From Verrucomicrobiota bacterium (GTDB taxonomy: Bacteria; Verrucomicrobiota; Verrucomicrobiia; Limisphaerales; AV2), in contig QHPA01000294.1 of the NCBI GenBank assembly GCA_003218935.1, positions 1 to 13,855 on the forward strand: 13,855 nt of DNA. Reading direction: 5' to 3'. A program made the translations under genes and the position numbers. This document shows positions 6,642-13,716 of the stretch, piece by piece. The notes beneath the pieces are model-generated. The model was not told where the DNA came from. It did no database searches and saw only the letters and a list, made by a program, of their open reading frames with translations. The stretch's first letter is position 1. Each line of letters starts with the position of its first letter.

Positions 6642-7032
6642 TCTGCAGTTGGTCGGCGAGGTGGCTGCAGCGGGGAAAACGCCGGCGGAGTTGGAAAAAG
6701 AACTGCTCAAGCTCTACGAACCGCAACTTTCGTTGAATCAGATTTCCGTAACGGTGCAATCATCTGCTTATCCGGTCTTTGTGACCGGATCTGTGTTGCA
6801 TCCTGGAAAGATTCAGGTTGATCGGCCCATTACAGATCTCGAGGCGATTATGGAGGCGGGAGGCTTCGATCCTCTCAAAGCCAATATGCGAGCCGTGGTT
6901 GTCCTCCGGTACGAAGACGGTCAACTGAAGCACATCATCCGGAACCTCAAACGCGTGCTCGAAGGAAAGAGCAGCCTGCTTCTTCCCTTGAGACCTTCCG
7001 ACATCGTGTACGTGCCGGAAAAGAAGTTCTGA
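6556..7032 (+). CDS. Wza-like polysaccharide export protein (poly-export plus SLBB), N-terminally incomplete
   Basis: The frame encodes the body of a polysaccharide biosynthesis/export protein, the outer-membrane channel family of Wza and GumB. It has the second half of the poly-export domain (NLNVTAQPIRRDGTISLQLV, then GEVAAAGKTPAELEKELLKL) and one SLBB domain (VFVTGSVLHPGKIQVDRPIT, then DLEAIMEAGGFDP). It ends SDIVYVPEKKF, a normal end for short members. The GTG at 6556 is only the first start codon in this frame and has no signal peptide after it, so the native start must be upstream at 6444 in another frame. As it stands, the product could not be exported. It is the first gene of the polysaccharide locus and normally works with the Wzz-type protein found at 9885-12038. 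Confidence 0.82.
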   Translation: MLWSLSISFPGSPNLNVTAQPIRRDGTISLQLVGEVAAAGKTPAELEKELLKLYEPQLSLNQISVTVQSSAYPVFVTGSVLHPGKIQVDRPITDLEAIMEAGGFDPLKANMRAVVVLRYEDGQLKHIIRNLKRVLEGKSSLLLPLRPSDIVYVPEKKF

Positions 7033-7424
7033 GTTCAGGCGAGGATGCGTTTGGTAGTTATCGTTCGGAGTCGGACCGCAGCTTCATTCGCGACGCAGGC
7101 GTTTATTTTTCAGGAAGGGCAATCAACCAACCGGGAGGGCTGCCACAACTATTGGCAAGCGTTATTGTTATGAAAAATCTGTCGCTTCCATCAGGGGCCT
7201 CAAACGAACTTTGAAGTGCAAGTGCATTGCATAATCAATTCAAACCTATGCTCAATGAGTCGATTGATGTGAAAGAGGATCACATTTGTTGCTGAGAATC
7301 AAGGGGTTGATAGTTTTATTCAGGGCTGGTACGGAAGGAGCTAAATGGGCTTTCATAGTTTTTGCCGAAGAGCGTTTCAAGCATCCTCGTGAAAGACATT
7401 TTGGAATTTGTTTGGGAAGAAAAT
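7033..7424. other. Intergenic stretch with no confident gene
   Basis: About 390 bases between the wza-like gene and the sugar transferase, more AT-rich than the genes on either side. A short open frame following the wza-like stop (7032 to about 7214) reads DAGVYFSGRAINQPGGLP, faintly like an SLBB domain strand, which might be the remains of a further domain. The open frame of the transferase can be extended back to TTG 7362, but nothing supports translation there. No clear terminator or promoter was found. Confidence 0.45.
7413..7420 (+). promoter_or_regulatory. Shine-Dalgarno sequence deciding the transferase start
   Basis: TGGGAAGA lies a few bases before ATG 7425, a purine-rich match to the anti-Shine-Dalgarno region. 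It supports starting at 7425 rather than TTG 7362, and the protein from 7425 begins just ahead of the membrane helix as in homologues. Confidence 0.55.
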
Positions 7425-8114
7425 ATGGCCACCGTGCGTTCCCGCGGGATACCGACTTGGAAGCGTGCTTTAGATATCGCGTGTCTTTTATTCGCCCTTC
7501 CCGTGCTGGTGCCGCTGGTTTTGATCATTGGGCTGTGGATCAAACTTTTATCCGAAGGGCCGGTTCTTTTCCGCCAGGAGCGCGTGGGCTACCGCGGGAG
7601 CCGTTTCACCTGTTTGAAATTCCGATCCATGAAAGCCGGCGCAGACAGCAACGTTCACAAAAACTATCTCAAAGAGCTGATTCACTCGGAACAGCCCATG
7701 ACGAAGATTGATGCCAAAGGCGATTCCCGGTTGATCCCACTGGGCGCGCTCCTGCGTTCCACTGGTCTGGATGAACTGCCTCAGCTCCTGAACGTTTTGC
7801 GTGGGGAGATGAGCATTGTGGGGCCCAGACCGTGCATTCCATACGAATACGAGCATTATCTTCCGTGGCAAAAGGAGAGGTTGGACACGCTGCCGGGACT
7901 CACGGGCCTGTGGCAGGTGAGCGGCAAAAACAAAACAACGTTTAACGAGATGATCAAGCTCGACATTGCGTACGTGAGGAACAAGTCGTCGTGGCTGGAT
8001 ACCAAGATCATCTTAAAGACGATTCCCGCTCTGATCATGCAGGTTCGTGAAACCCGAGCGAGTCGAAGAACACGATTACTCACTCAACAAGACGGTACTC
8101 TCAAGGGCATATGA
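7425..8114 (+). CDS. Undecaprenyl-phosphate sugar phosphotransferase (bacterial sugar transferase, PglC/WcaJ type)
   Basis: Monotopic phosphoglycosyl transferase that moves a sugar-1-phosphate from a nucleotide sugar to undecaprenyl phosphate, the first membrane step of polysaccharide synthesis. The 229-residue protein has the short PglC-like layout: a re-entrant membrane helix at about 17-43 with Pro26 and Pro30, the FRQERVGYRG and FTCLKFRSMK motifs (49-70), the catalytic Asp-Glu pair in STGLDELPQL (Asp116, Glu117), MSIVGPRPC (129-137), and LPGLTGLWQVSGKNK (156-170). All core motifs are present, so it should be active. Start 7425 is chosen for its ribosome-binding site. The stop overlaps the next ATG as ATGA, implying coupled translation with the dehydrogenase. 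The sugar it uses cannot be read from sequence; neighbouring genes suggest an acetamido sugar. Confidence 0.92.
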   Translation: MATVRSRGIPTWKRALDIACLLFALPVLVPLVLIIGLWIKLLSEGPVLFRQERVGYRGSRFTCLKFRSMKAGADSNVHKNYLKELIHSEQPMTKIDAKGDSRLIPLGALLRSTGLDELPQLLNVLRGEMSIVGPRPCIPYEYEHYLPWQKERLDTLPGLTGLWQVSGKNKTTFNEMIKLDIAYVRNKSSWLDTKIILKTIPALIMQVRETRASRRTRLLTQQDGTLKGI

Positions 8115-9205
8115 AAAATCAAATAAGCGTCGGAGTTGTAGGATGCGGGTATTGGGGGCCCAATCTAGTCCGGAATTTTCGTCAACTGCCCGAGTGCAAC
8201 CTGAAGTTGATGTGCGACACCAGCGAAGCGCGGCTGGCCCACCTGAAGTCACTGTATCCAGAGGTGGAGGGACACAAGGATTTCGGCCATCTGCTCAACG
8301 GGGCGGAACTCGACGCGGTGATCATCGCGACGCCGGTCAGATTCCATTACGCGATGGCGAAAGCCAGTCTGCTGGCGGGCAAACACACGTTAATTGAAAA
8401 ACCAATGGCGTCCTCAGCCGAAGAGTGCGAGGAACTGATCCAAATCGCGCAGGAAAAGGGGTTGGTTTTGATGGTAGGACATACGTTTCTCTATTCGCCC
8501 GCGGTCAAAAAGATCAAAGAAATCGTGGATCGCGGTGAGATCGGTGATATCCGGTACATCAGTTCGCGCCGGCTGAACCTGGGACTCTTTCAGAAGGATA
8601 TCAACGTGGCCTGGGACCTGGCGCCGCACGATATCTCCATCATTCTTCACGTCCTGGAGGAGCTTCCGGTCAGCGTAAATTGTCGCGGGGAGGCCCATAT
8701 CACGCCGGGAGTCGAAGACTTGACGAACATTCATCTGACGTTTCGGAAACATCGTTCGGCTATGATTCAGAGCAGTTGGCTGGACCCGCGGAAAGTGCGC
8801 GAGATGACCATTGTCGGTTCAAAGCGGATGATCGTTTACGACGATGTTGCGCCATTGGAGAAGATTAAAATATTCGATGTGCGCGTTGAAGTTCCGCCAC
8901 ACTACGACAGCTTTGCCGAGTTCCAGTATTCGTACCACTACGGCGATTTGTACGTGCCGTACCTCAAGCAGGAAGAGCCGCTTAAAGTGGAATGCCAGCA
9001 TTTCCTGGATTGTATCCGCAACGGCAAAACGCCCCTGACCAACGGCCGGAGAGGCCTGGAACTGGTTGAGATACTGGAAGCGGCGTCCGCGTCTTTGAAA
9101 CGCAACGGTGCCGCCGTTGAAATCTCCGAGACCCGCAACGGGACTTCTCTCACAAACGCGCCCAGGGAGCGAACGGCGCGTAAGTCGGAATTGGTTTGTG
9201 CATGA
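8111..9205 (+). CDS. Gfo/Idh/MocA-family sugar-nucleotide dehydrogenase (probable UDP-sugar 3-dehydrogenase)
   Basis: NAD(P)-dependent oxidoreductase of 364 residues. The Rossmann motif is VGVVGCGYWGPN (Gly11, Gly13, Gly16), the family EKP motif is at 96-98 (LIEKPMA), and DLAPHDISIILHV (169 onward) carries the conserved catalytic region. In WbpB/WlbA-type pathways such an enzyme oxidises carbon 3 of a UDP-N-acetyl sugar or its uronic acid, providing the ketone that an aminotransferase then aminates. That role is inferred from the adjacent WbpD-like acetyltransferase and the aminotransferase downstream; the sequence itself is not close to classical WbpB, whose start reads differently. It is linked to both neighbours by ATGA overlaps (8111-8114 and 9202-9205). 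An AAGGG at 8103-8107 may serve as ribosome-binding site. The last 30 or so residues form a variable polar tail. Confidence 0.87.
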   Translation: MKNQISVGVVGCGYWGPNLVRNFRQLPECNLKLMCDTSEARLAHLKSLYPEVEGHKDFGHLLNGAELDAVIIATPVRFHYAMAKASLLAGKHTLIEKPMASSAEECEELIQIAQEKGLVLMVGHTFLYSPAVKKIKEIVDRGEIGDIRYISSRRLNLGLFQKDINVAWDLAPHDISIILHVLEELPVSVNCRGEAHITPGVEDLTNIHLTFRKHRSAMIQSSWLDPRKVREMTIVGSKRMIVYDDVAPLEKIKIFDVRVEVPPHYDSFAEFQYSYHYGDLYVPYLKQEEPLKVECQHFLDCIRNGKTPLTNGRRGLELVEILEAASASLKRNGAAVEISETRNGTSLTNAPRERTARKSELVCA

Positions 9206-9711
9206 GGCGGCGCACGAAACCTGTCAGGCAGCTTTTCCAGCGAATCGCAACGGACGTAAAGTTGGGCAAAGGCGTGCGGCTTTATGGTTTCACCAATCTT
9301 TATGGCTGTGAGATTGGCGACGAGGTAAAGGTTGGCGCGTTCGTGGAAGTTCAAAAGGGCGCGAAAATCGGGAGCCGCTGCAAGATTTCCAGCCACAGCT
9401 TTATCTGTGAAGGCGTGACACTGGAGGAGGAAGTCTTCATCGGCCACAACGTGACTTTCATTAACGACCTTTATCCTCGCTCGACTGATGGGGAGGGGCG
9501 GCTGCAGACTGAGTCGGACTGGAAATGCGTTCCGACCCTCGTGAAGAAGGGGGCTTCAATTGGTTCGAGTGCGACCTTGCTTTGCGGTATAACCGTGGGA
9601 GAATACGCGATCGTCGGAGCCGGTAGTGTAGTGACCAAAGACGTCCCGCCCTACGGCGTAGTGGTTGGCAATCCTGCGAAGGTATTGAAGATGCTTCCGC
9701 GAAAGAAGTAA
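9202..9711 (+). CDS. WbpD-like left-handed beta-helix N-acetyltransferase
   Basis: The 169-residue protein is built of hexapeptide repeats (GCEIGDEVKVGAFVEVQKGA, then KIGSRCKISSHSFI) typical of trimeric left-handed beta-helix acyltransferases. FIGHNVTFINDLYPRS (79-94) matches the loop of WbpD/WlbB and related WxcM/FdtC-type enzymes, and His82 sits at the expected catalytic place. The C-terminal coil (LVKKGASIGSSATLLCGITV, then GEYAIVGAGSVVTKDVPP) is well preserved. WbpD acetylates the 3-amino group of UDP-2-acetamido-3-amino-glucuronate using acetyl-CoA; that substrate is inferred from the dehydrogenase ahead of it. ATG 9202 overlaps the preceding stop as ATGA; a TTG two codons earlier is less likely. 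A decayed second copy of its C-terminal half lies at about 12438-12700. Confidence 0.87.
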   Translation: MRRRTKPVRQLFQRIATDVKLGKGVRLYGFTNLYGCEIGDEVKVGAFVEVQKGAKIGSRCKISSHSFICEGVTLEEEVFIGHNVTFINDLYPRSTDGEGRLQTESDWKCVPTLVKKGASIGSSATLLCGITVGEYAIVGAGSVVTKDVPPYGVVVGNPAKVLKMLPRKK

Positions 9712-9774
9712 TATGCAGCCCTTTGTGTTCAAGTACTGGTAAATACTTAACCGCAAGCACTTACGTCGCACCTG

Positions 9775-9880
9775 ATGAATTCCGAACCAAACATCATAAA
9801 GGGTGAAGCCGGAGCGGCTCCGCCTGCCAGCCTGGATCTGAGATTCTTTTACTATGTCGTGTTCCGGCATAAGTCAAGGG
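9775..9880 (+). pseudogene. N-terminal end of the wzz-like gene, separated by a deletion
   Basis: From ATG 9775 the frame reads MNSEPNIIKGEAGAAPPASL then DLRFFYYVVFRHKS, the cytoplasmic head that precedes the first membrane helix in Wzz/GumC-type proteins (a Leu-Arg-Phe-Tyr-Tyr run then FRHK). Immediately after, where a hydrophobic helix should follow, the sequence jumps to VKGPVYQSEAKLLVRYV in another frame. The junction lies near 9868-9876. The frame that starts at 9775 ends with a stop about 85 bases later. Start codon 9775 lacks a clear ribosome-binding site. Confidence 0.6.
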
Positions 9881-9884
9881 GCCG

Positions 9885-12038
9885 GTGTATCAGTCGGAGG
9901 CCAAACTGCTGGTGCGCTACGTGCTGGAAAACGAGGGGCGATCATTGAGTCCGACGGCCATGGATTCCCAGCTCAAGTCTCCAGATCCGGGGGGCTCCAG
10001 CATTATCAATGGGGAGATGGAAATGCTGGGCAGCTTTGACCTGGCCCAGCAGGTGGCCGACAGCGTAGGTGCGGATAGGATATTGGGAAAATTGGGAAAA
10101 GCCGGCGGGGAAACGAATCGAATCCGGGCGGCGCTGGTGATCCAAGGGAATATACATACCGAAGCACCCGGCAAGAGCAGCGTTATCCGTGTGATCTTTC
10201 AGCATCCGGATGCTGAGCTGGTTCAGCCTGTGTTGAGCCAACTGATCACCAATTATCTGGATCGGCACTTTAAACTGCACCTGGCTCCGGGTGTTTTTAA
10301 TGATTTTCTTTCAAACAGAACCGTCGCGCTGGGGAACGAGCTGAAAGAGACCGAAGACAGGTTGCGTGAGCTAAAGCAGAGCATCGGGGTGGTGTCGGTG
10401 GAGGACACAAAGAAGGCGTATGCGGATCGGATGTCGAAGACCGGGGCGGAACTGTTCAGCGCGATGGCGGAACTGGCCGAGCAAAAGGCGATGCTGGAAG
10501 AGCCTGGAAAAGCGCCGCTGTCGAATACGAACTCCAGTGCTGCCGCGACCATGGCTGAGGAAAAAGTTCCGCCGCACCAAGTGGAGGAGTACAACGCCCT
10601 GAGCGCGCGGGTGGAGTCCTTTCTTAAAAAGGAAAATGACTATCTGACGAGTGGTTACGCCGAGACGAGCGATTTTGTGAAAGGAGTGCGTAAGGGCATC
10701 GCTGAGCTGGAACAGAAGAAAAGGAGACTGGTAGAGGAATACCCGCAATTAACCAGACTTAATTTACCGACGGCCAGCGGCGGCACTCAGGCGGGGCCGG
10801 GTGTAGCGATGACGGATCCGCTGCTCGAAGCCTCCAAGAAGATTAGAGCGCTGGAGGCCAAGATTAAGGTGCTAAATGAGCAATTGGATAAAATGCGCGC
10901 CGAAGCCGCCAAGGTGGAAGCTGCCGAGCCGGAAATAACTCAATTGGAAAGGCAGCGGATTTTGCTGAATACGAACTATCATTATTACCAGGTCAGTTGG
11001 GAACAATCGCGAGTGGTGGAGAACCTTGGAGCGGGAAGATTTTCCAACATCGGCGTGGTGCAGGAGCCGTCTCCTCCGTTCAGAGAGAACAAGAAGACGC
11101 TTAAGTTGGCGGCCGTTGCCCTGGTCTTCGGAGCCTTTGGCGGCATCGCGCTGGGGTTCATTATCGAGCTGGTTCTCGATCGCTCTGTGAGGCGTCCGGA
11201 AGAGATCAGGACGAAACTGCGCCTGCCTCTTTTTCTGACGATCCCGTATTTGTCGCGGAACGGACACGCGCCTCGATTGGGGCCTGGGCGGGAGGTTTAC
11301 CTGCCAGCGGAGAGGGGCTGGCCGAACCAGCAGAGCGGAGCGGCGCCTGGCGCGGAGCAGACCAGGGCTTCGGGCAAAGCAAGCGGCGGGCAGATCGCGC
11401 CTTGGGAGACGCGGCGCGGATTGGGGGCCTACTACGAAGCGTTGCGGGATCGGCTCGTCACCTATTTTGAGGTCAACAACATGGCCCATAAGCCGAAACT
11501 GGTTGCGGTGACCAGTTGTTCGAGGGGCGCCGGAGTCACCTCCACAGCGGCCGGTCTGGCAGCGACACTTTCGGAGACGGGCGCCGGGAATGTTCTTCTG
11601 TGCGATATGAACCTGGAGCAAGGAGCGGCCCATCCGTTCTACAACGGCAAAGCGGCTTGCGGCCTTTCCGATGCGCTGGAAAGCGGAAAAAGGGACCCTG
11701 CCCTGATCGGGCAGAATTTATACCTGGCATCATTAAACGGAACGACAGAAAAGCTTCCCCGTGTTTTGCCGAAACGATTCACGAATCTGGTACCGAAACT
11801 GAAGATGAGCGATTACGACTATATCATTTTTGATATGCCCGCCATCAGTCAAACCAGCATCACGCCGAGAGTGGCGGCCTTTATGGATCTGGTCCTGCTG
11901 GTGGTTGAATCGGAGAAGACGAATTCTTACGTCGTCGAACAGGCCGAATCGATGCTGGCGGAATCGCAGGTCAGGGCGAAGGTGGTGCTAAACAAGTACC
12001 GACGTTACGTGCCGCAGTGGCTGCAACAGGAGCTGTGA
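9885..12038 (+). CDS. Wzz/GumC-type chain-length protein with kinase-like C-terminal domain, lacking its first membrane helix
   Basis: The 717-residue frame starts at a GTG inside VYQSEAKLLVRYVLENEG, the beginning of the periplasmic Wzz domain. A long coiled-coil follows (about 145-345; for example LKETEDRLRELKQSI), then the second membrane helix (LAAVALVFGAFGGIALGFII, about 406-428) and a cytoplasmic CpsD/Wzc-like ATPase domain from about 512. In the latter the P-loop reads SCSRGAGVTSTAAGLA (from 544); the usual Gly-Lys-Ser/Thr lysine is replaced by Val. The second acidic motifs, VLLCDMN and YIIFDMP (Asp650), remain, and the C-terminus has no tyrosine cluster. The domain is therefore probably an inactive or regulatory kinase relative. 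Wzz proteins set polymer length together with the Wza-type channel. Without the first helix the present frame would not insert normally; the missing head is at 9775-9880. Confidence 0.85.
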   Translation: MYQSEAKLLVRYVLENEGRSLSPTAMDSQLKSPDPGGSSIINGEMEMLGSFDLAQQVADSVGADRILGKLGKAGGETNRIRAALVIQGNIHTEAPGKSSVIRVIFQHPDAELVQPVLSQLITNYLDRHFKLHLAPGVFNDFLSNRTVALGNELKETEDRLRELKQSIGVVSVEDTKKAYADRMSKTGAELFSAMAELAEQKAMLEEPGKAPLSNTNSSAAATMAEEKVPPHQVEEYNALSARVESFLKKENDYLTSGYAETSDFVKGVRKGIAELEQKKRRLVEEYPQLTRLNLPTASGGTQAGPGVAMTDPLLEASKKIRALEAKIKVLNEQLDKMRAEAAKVEAAEPEITQLERQRILLNTNYHYYQVSWEQSRVVENLGAGRFSNIGVVQEPSPPFRENKKTLKLAAVALVFGAFGGIALGFIIELVLDRSVRRPEEIRTKLRLPLFLTIPYLSRNGHAPRLGPGREVYLPAERGWPNQQSGAAPGAEQTRASGKASGGQIAPWETRRGLGAYYEALRDRLVTYFEVNNMAHKPKLVAVTSCSRGAGVTSTAAGLAATLSETGAGNVLLCDMNLEQGAAHPFYNGKAACGLSDALESGKRDPALIGQNLYLASLNGTTEKLPRVLPKRFTNLVPKLKMSDYDYIIFDMPAISQTSITPRVAAFMDLVLLVVESEKTNSYVVEQAESMLAESQVRAKVVLNKYRRYVPQWLQQEL

Positions 12039-12437
12039 ATAGAAACTCTGCCTTACCACCTCTTTTCTTTGACGGTGGATTTGATTTGGGTGACAGGACC
12101 GGACCTGCCTACCACCATGCTCAAGCCGACTCTGCCCTATGTATTTTGGAGCTTCATCCGATCGGAAGGAAACCTGCCGGCAGTCGCGCGGCAACGATAT
12201 CAGAGCGCGCGGCATTGCTTCCATGACTATGCCGTCGGACACGCAAAATCAGGCCGGGGTGGATTGTTCAGCTGCTCCTGGCCAATGGGTTGCTTGGTGA
12301 GGCCGGGGCGCGGTTCCGCGCTTGCCGGCTCAGCAAAAAATGAAGAGTGACAACTCACTCCCGCACAGATCAATCGCGGCGAGCGCGAATTGACGAGGAC
12401 GAAGTCCGCCTGCATGCCGGCGAGTGGCTCATCGAGA
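12039..12437. other. Gap with no confident gene, probably decayed sequence
   Basis: These 400 bases follow the wzz-like stop. Several 60-90 codon frames exist on both strands, but none shows a recognisable domain or a ribosome-binding site. A short frame around 12258-12343 reads IVQLLLANGLLGEAGARFRA, which resembles a TPR or similar helical repeat, between stops. Given the decayed acetyltransferase that follows, this is best read as degenerate coding DNA. Confidence 0.45.
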
Positions 12438-12700
12438 GGTCACATCCAAGCGGCGACCATGCTCCACTATGAAACCGGTCCTCTCAGACTGCAGATGGAG
12501 GCAGACGGGAAGTGCGTTCCCGACTCTGGTCAAGAAGCGGGATTCGATTGGTTCCAGCGCGAGGTTGCTTTGCGGGATGACGGTGGGAGAATACACGATC
12601 GTCGCGGCCCGGTAGTGCAGTGACCAAAGACGTGCCGCCTTACGGCGCAGTGGTTGACAATCCCGCGAAAGTACTGACGATGCTTCCGCGAAAGAAATAG
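12438..12700 (+). pseudogene. Decayed second copy of the WbpD-like acetyltransferase (C-terminal half)
   Basis: Three successive frames together give the acetyltransferase end: GH...LRLQMEADGKCVP, then TLVKKRDSIGSSARLLCGMT and VGEYTIVAA, then GSAVTKDVPPYGAVVDNPAK and VLTMLPRKK. The frame changes each correspond to an extra C in a CCC run, at 12519-12521 and 12608-12610, relative to the intact copy. Over 12620-12699 against 9631-9710 I count 9 differences in 80 bases. The first half of the gene, before the conserved GH motif, is absent. Its stop (12698-12700) is followed within 15 bases by the truncated aminotransferase. Confidence 0.85.
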
Positions 12701-12777
12701 AAAGAAATAATAACTTCGCTGCGTTTTGCGGGGCTTCGTATGCCATTGGGGTCGGCAACGGAACGGATGCGCTTTGG

Positions 12778-13716
12778 TTGAGCCTGCTGGCACTCGGGAT
12801 CGGCGCCGGGGATGAAGTGATCACCGCTCCGATGACCTTCATGGCTACGGCGGAGGCGATCAGCTTCTGCGGTGCGAAGCCGGTATTTGTCGATATTGAC
12901 GAACGAACCTACACGTTGGATCCGAATCTCCTGGAACGCGCCATTACGCGTCGCACGAAGGCGATTATCCCGGTCCATTTGTTTGGCCAGGTGGCGGACA
13001 TGGATCCGATTCTTGAAATTGCGCGACGGCACGGATTACCGGTGATCGAGGACGCATGCCAGGCGCATGGCGCCGAATATAAAGGCCGGAGGGCGGGCTC
13101 GCTTGGGATCTGCGGTTGCTTCAGCTTTTACCCCGGCAAGAATCTGGGCGCCCTCGGGGAAGCCGGCGCGGTTGTCACGAACAGCGAGGAGTTGACGAAT
13201 AAGATCCAAATGCTGCGGGATCATGGGCAGGCAAAGAAGTACCATCACGCTTTGATTGGCTGGAATGCCCGGATGGACGGGATTCAAGGAGCGGTGCTCC
13301 GCGTGAAGCTGAGGTATTTGTCGAAGGCAAACGATACCCGACGCGCCCACGCTCGATCCTACAACCAACAGCTCGCTGACTTTGAAGACTTGATCACGCC
13401 CGTCGAGGCGGGTTACGCGCGTCACGTTTACCATGTCTATACCGTTCGCTGCCGCACCCGCGATCGGATTTTGCAGGCGATGGCCGGGCGGGGAATCGCG
13501 TGCGGGATCCATTATCCCGTTCCGGTGCATCTTCAGGAGGCATACCGCTTCCTGGGATACACGAAAGGATCGTTTCCGGTTGCTGAACGGTGCGCGGAGG
13601 AGTTTTTATCGCTGCCAATGTTCCCGGAGTTGAGCGCAGATCAGATACAGGCGGTAAGTTCCGGAGTGAAGGCCGAGTTGGAAAAGGACAAACTGGCTTA
13701 TGAACCCGTCGGCTAG
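12778..13716 (+). CDS. DegT/DnrJ/EryC1/StrS aminotransferase (WbpE-like), 5'-truncated
   Basis: PLP-dependent sugar aminotransferase that puts an amino group on a keto-sugar nucleotide, here most likely the 3-keto product of the dehydrogenase at 8111-9205. Motifs: ITAPMTFMATAEAI, VIPVHLFGQ-type strand (IIPVHLFGQVADMDPI), IEDACQAHGA with Asp92, and SFYPGKNLGALGEAG with the Schiff-base lysine at codon 13138-13140. Recognisable sequence starts earlier, at 12715 (FAAFCGASYAIGVGNGTDAL), but no start codon lies upstream in that frame before a stop; TTG 12778 is only the first possible one. About 45 N-terminal residues normal in the family (the VDL-QY region) are missing. N-terminal residues contribute to the dimer active site, so activity is doubtful. 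The end overlaps the next gene by 17 bases. Confidence 0.85.
   Translation: MSLLALGIGAGDEVITAPMTFMATAEAISFCGAKPVFVDIDERTYTLDPNLLERAITRRTKAIIPVHLFGQVADMDPILEIARRHGLPVIEDACQAHGAEYKGRRAGSLGICGCFSFYPGKNLGALGEAGAVVTNSEELTNKIQMLRDHGQAKKYHHALIGWNARMDGIQGAVLRVKLRYLSKANDTRRAHARSYNQQLADFEDLITPVEAGYARHVYHVYTVRCRTRDRILQAMAGRGIACGIHYPVPVHLQEAYRFLGYTKGSFPVAERCAEEFLSLPMFPELSADQIQAVSSGVKAELEKDKLAYEPVG

Noticed and set aside
7286..7711. 141-codon plus-strand frame over the start of the sugar transferase
   Set aside because: Different frame from the conserved transferase motifs and without any recognisable domain.
9721..9762. Possible terminator after the acetyltransferase (AAGTA and TACTT)
   Set aside because: Only about five base pairs and no T-run; too weak to call.
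10872..11633. 253-codon minus-strand frame opposite the wzz-like gene
   Set aside because: Shadow of the coiled-coil, membrane and P-loop coding region, which has clear homology on the plus strand.
12069..12350. 93-codon plus-strand frame after the wzz-like gene
   Set aside because: No domain, no ribosome-binding site and unlike composition; sits in what looks like decayed sequence.
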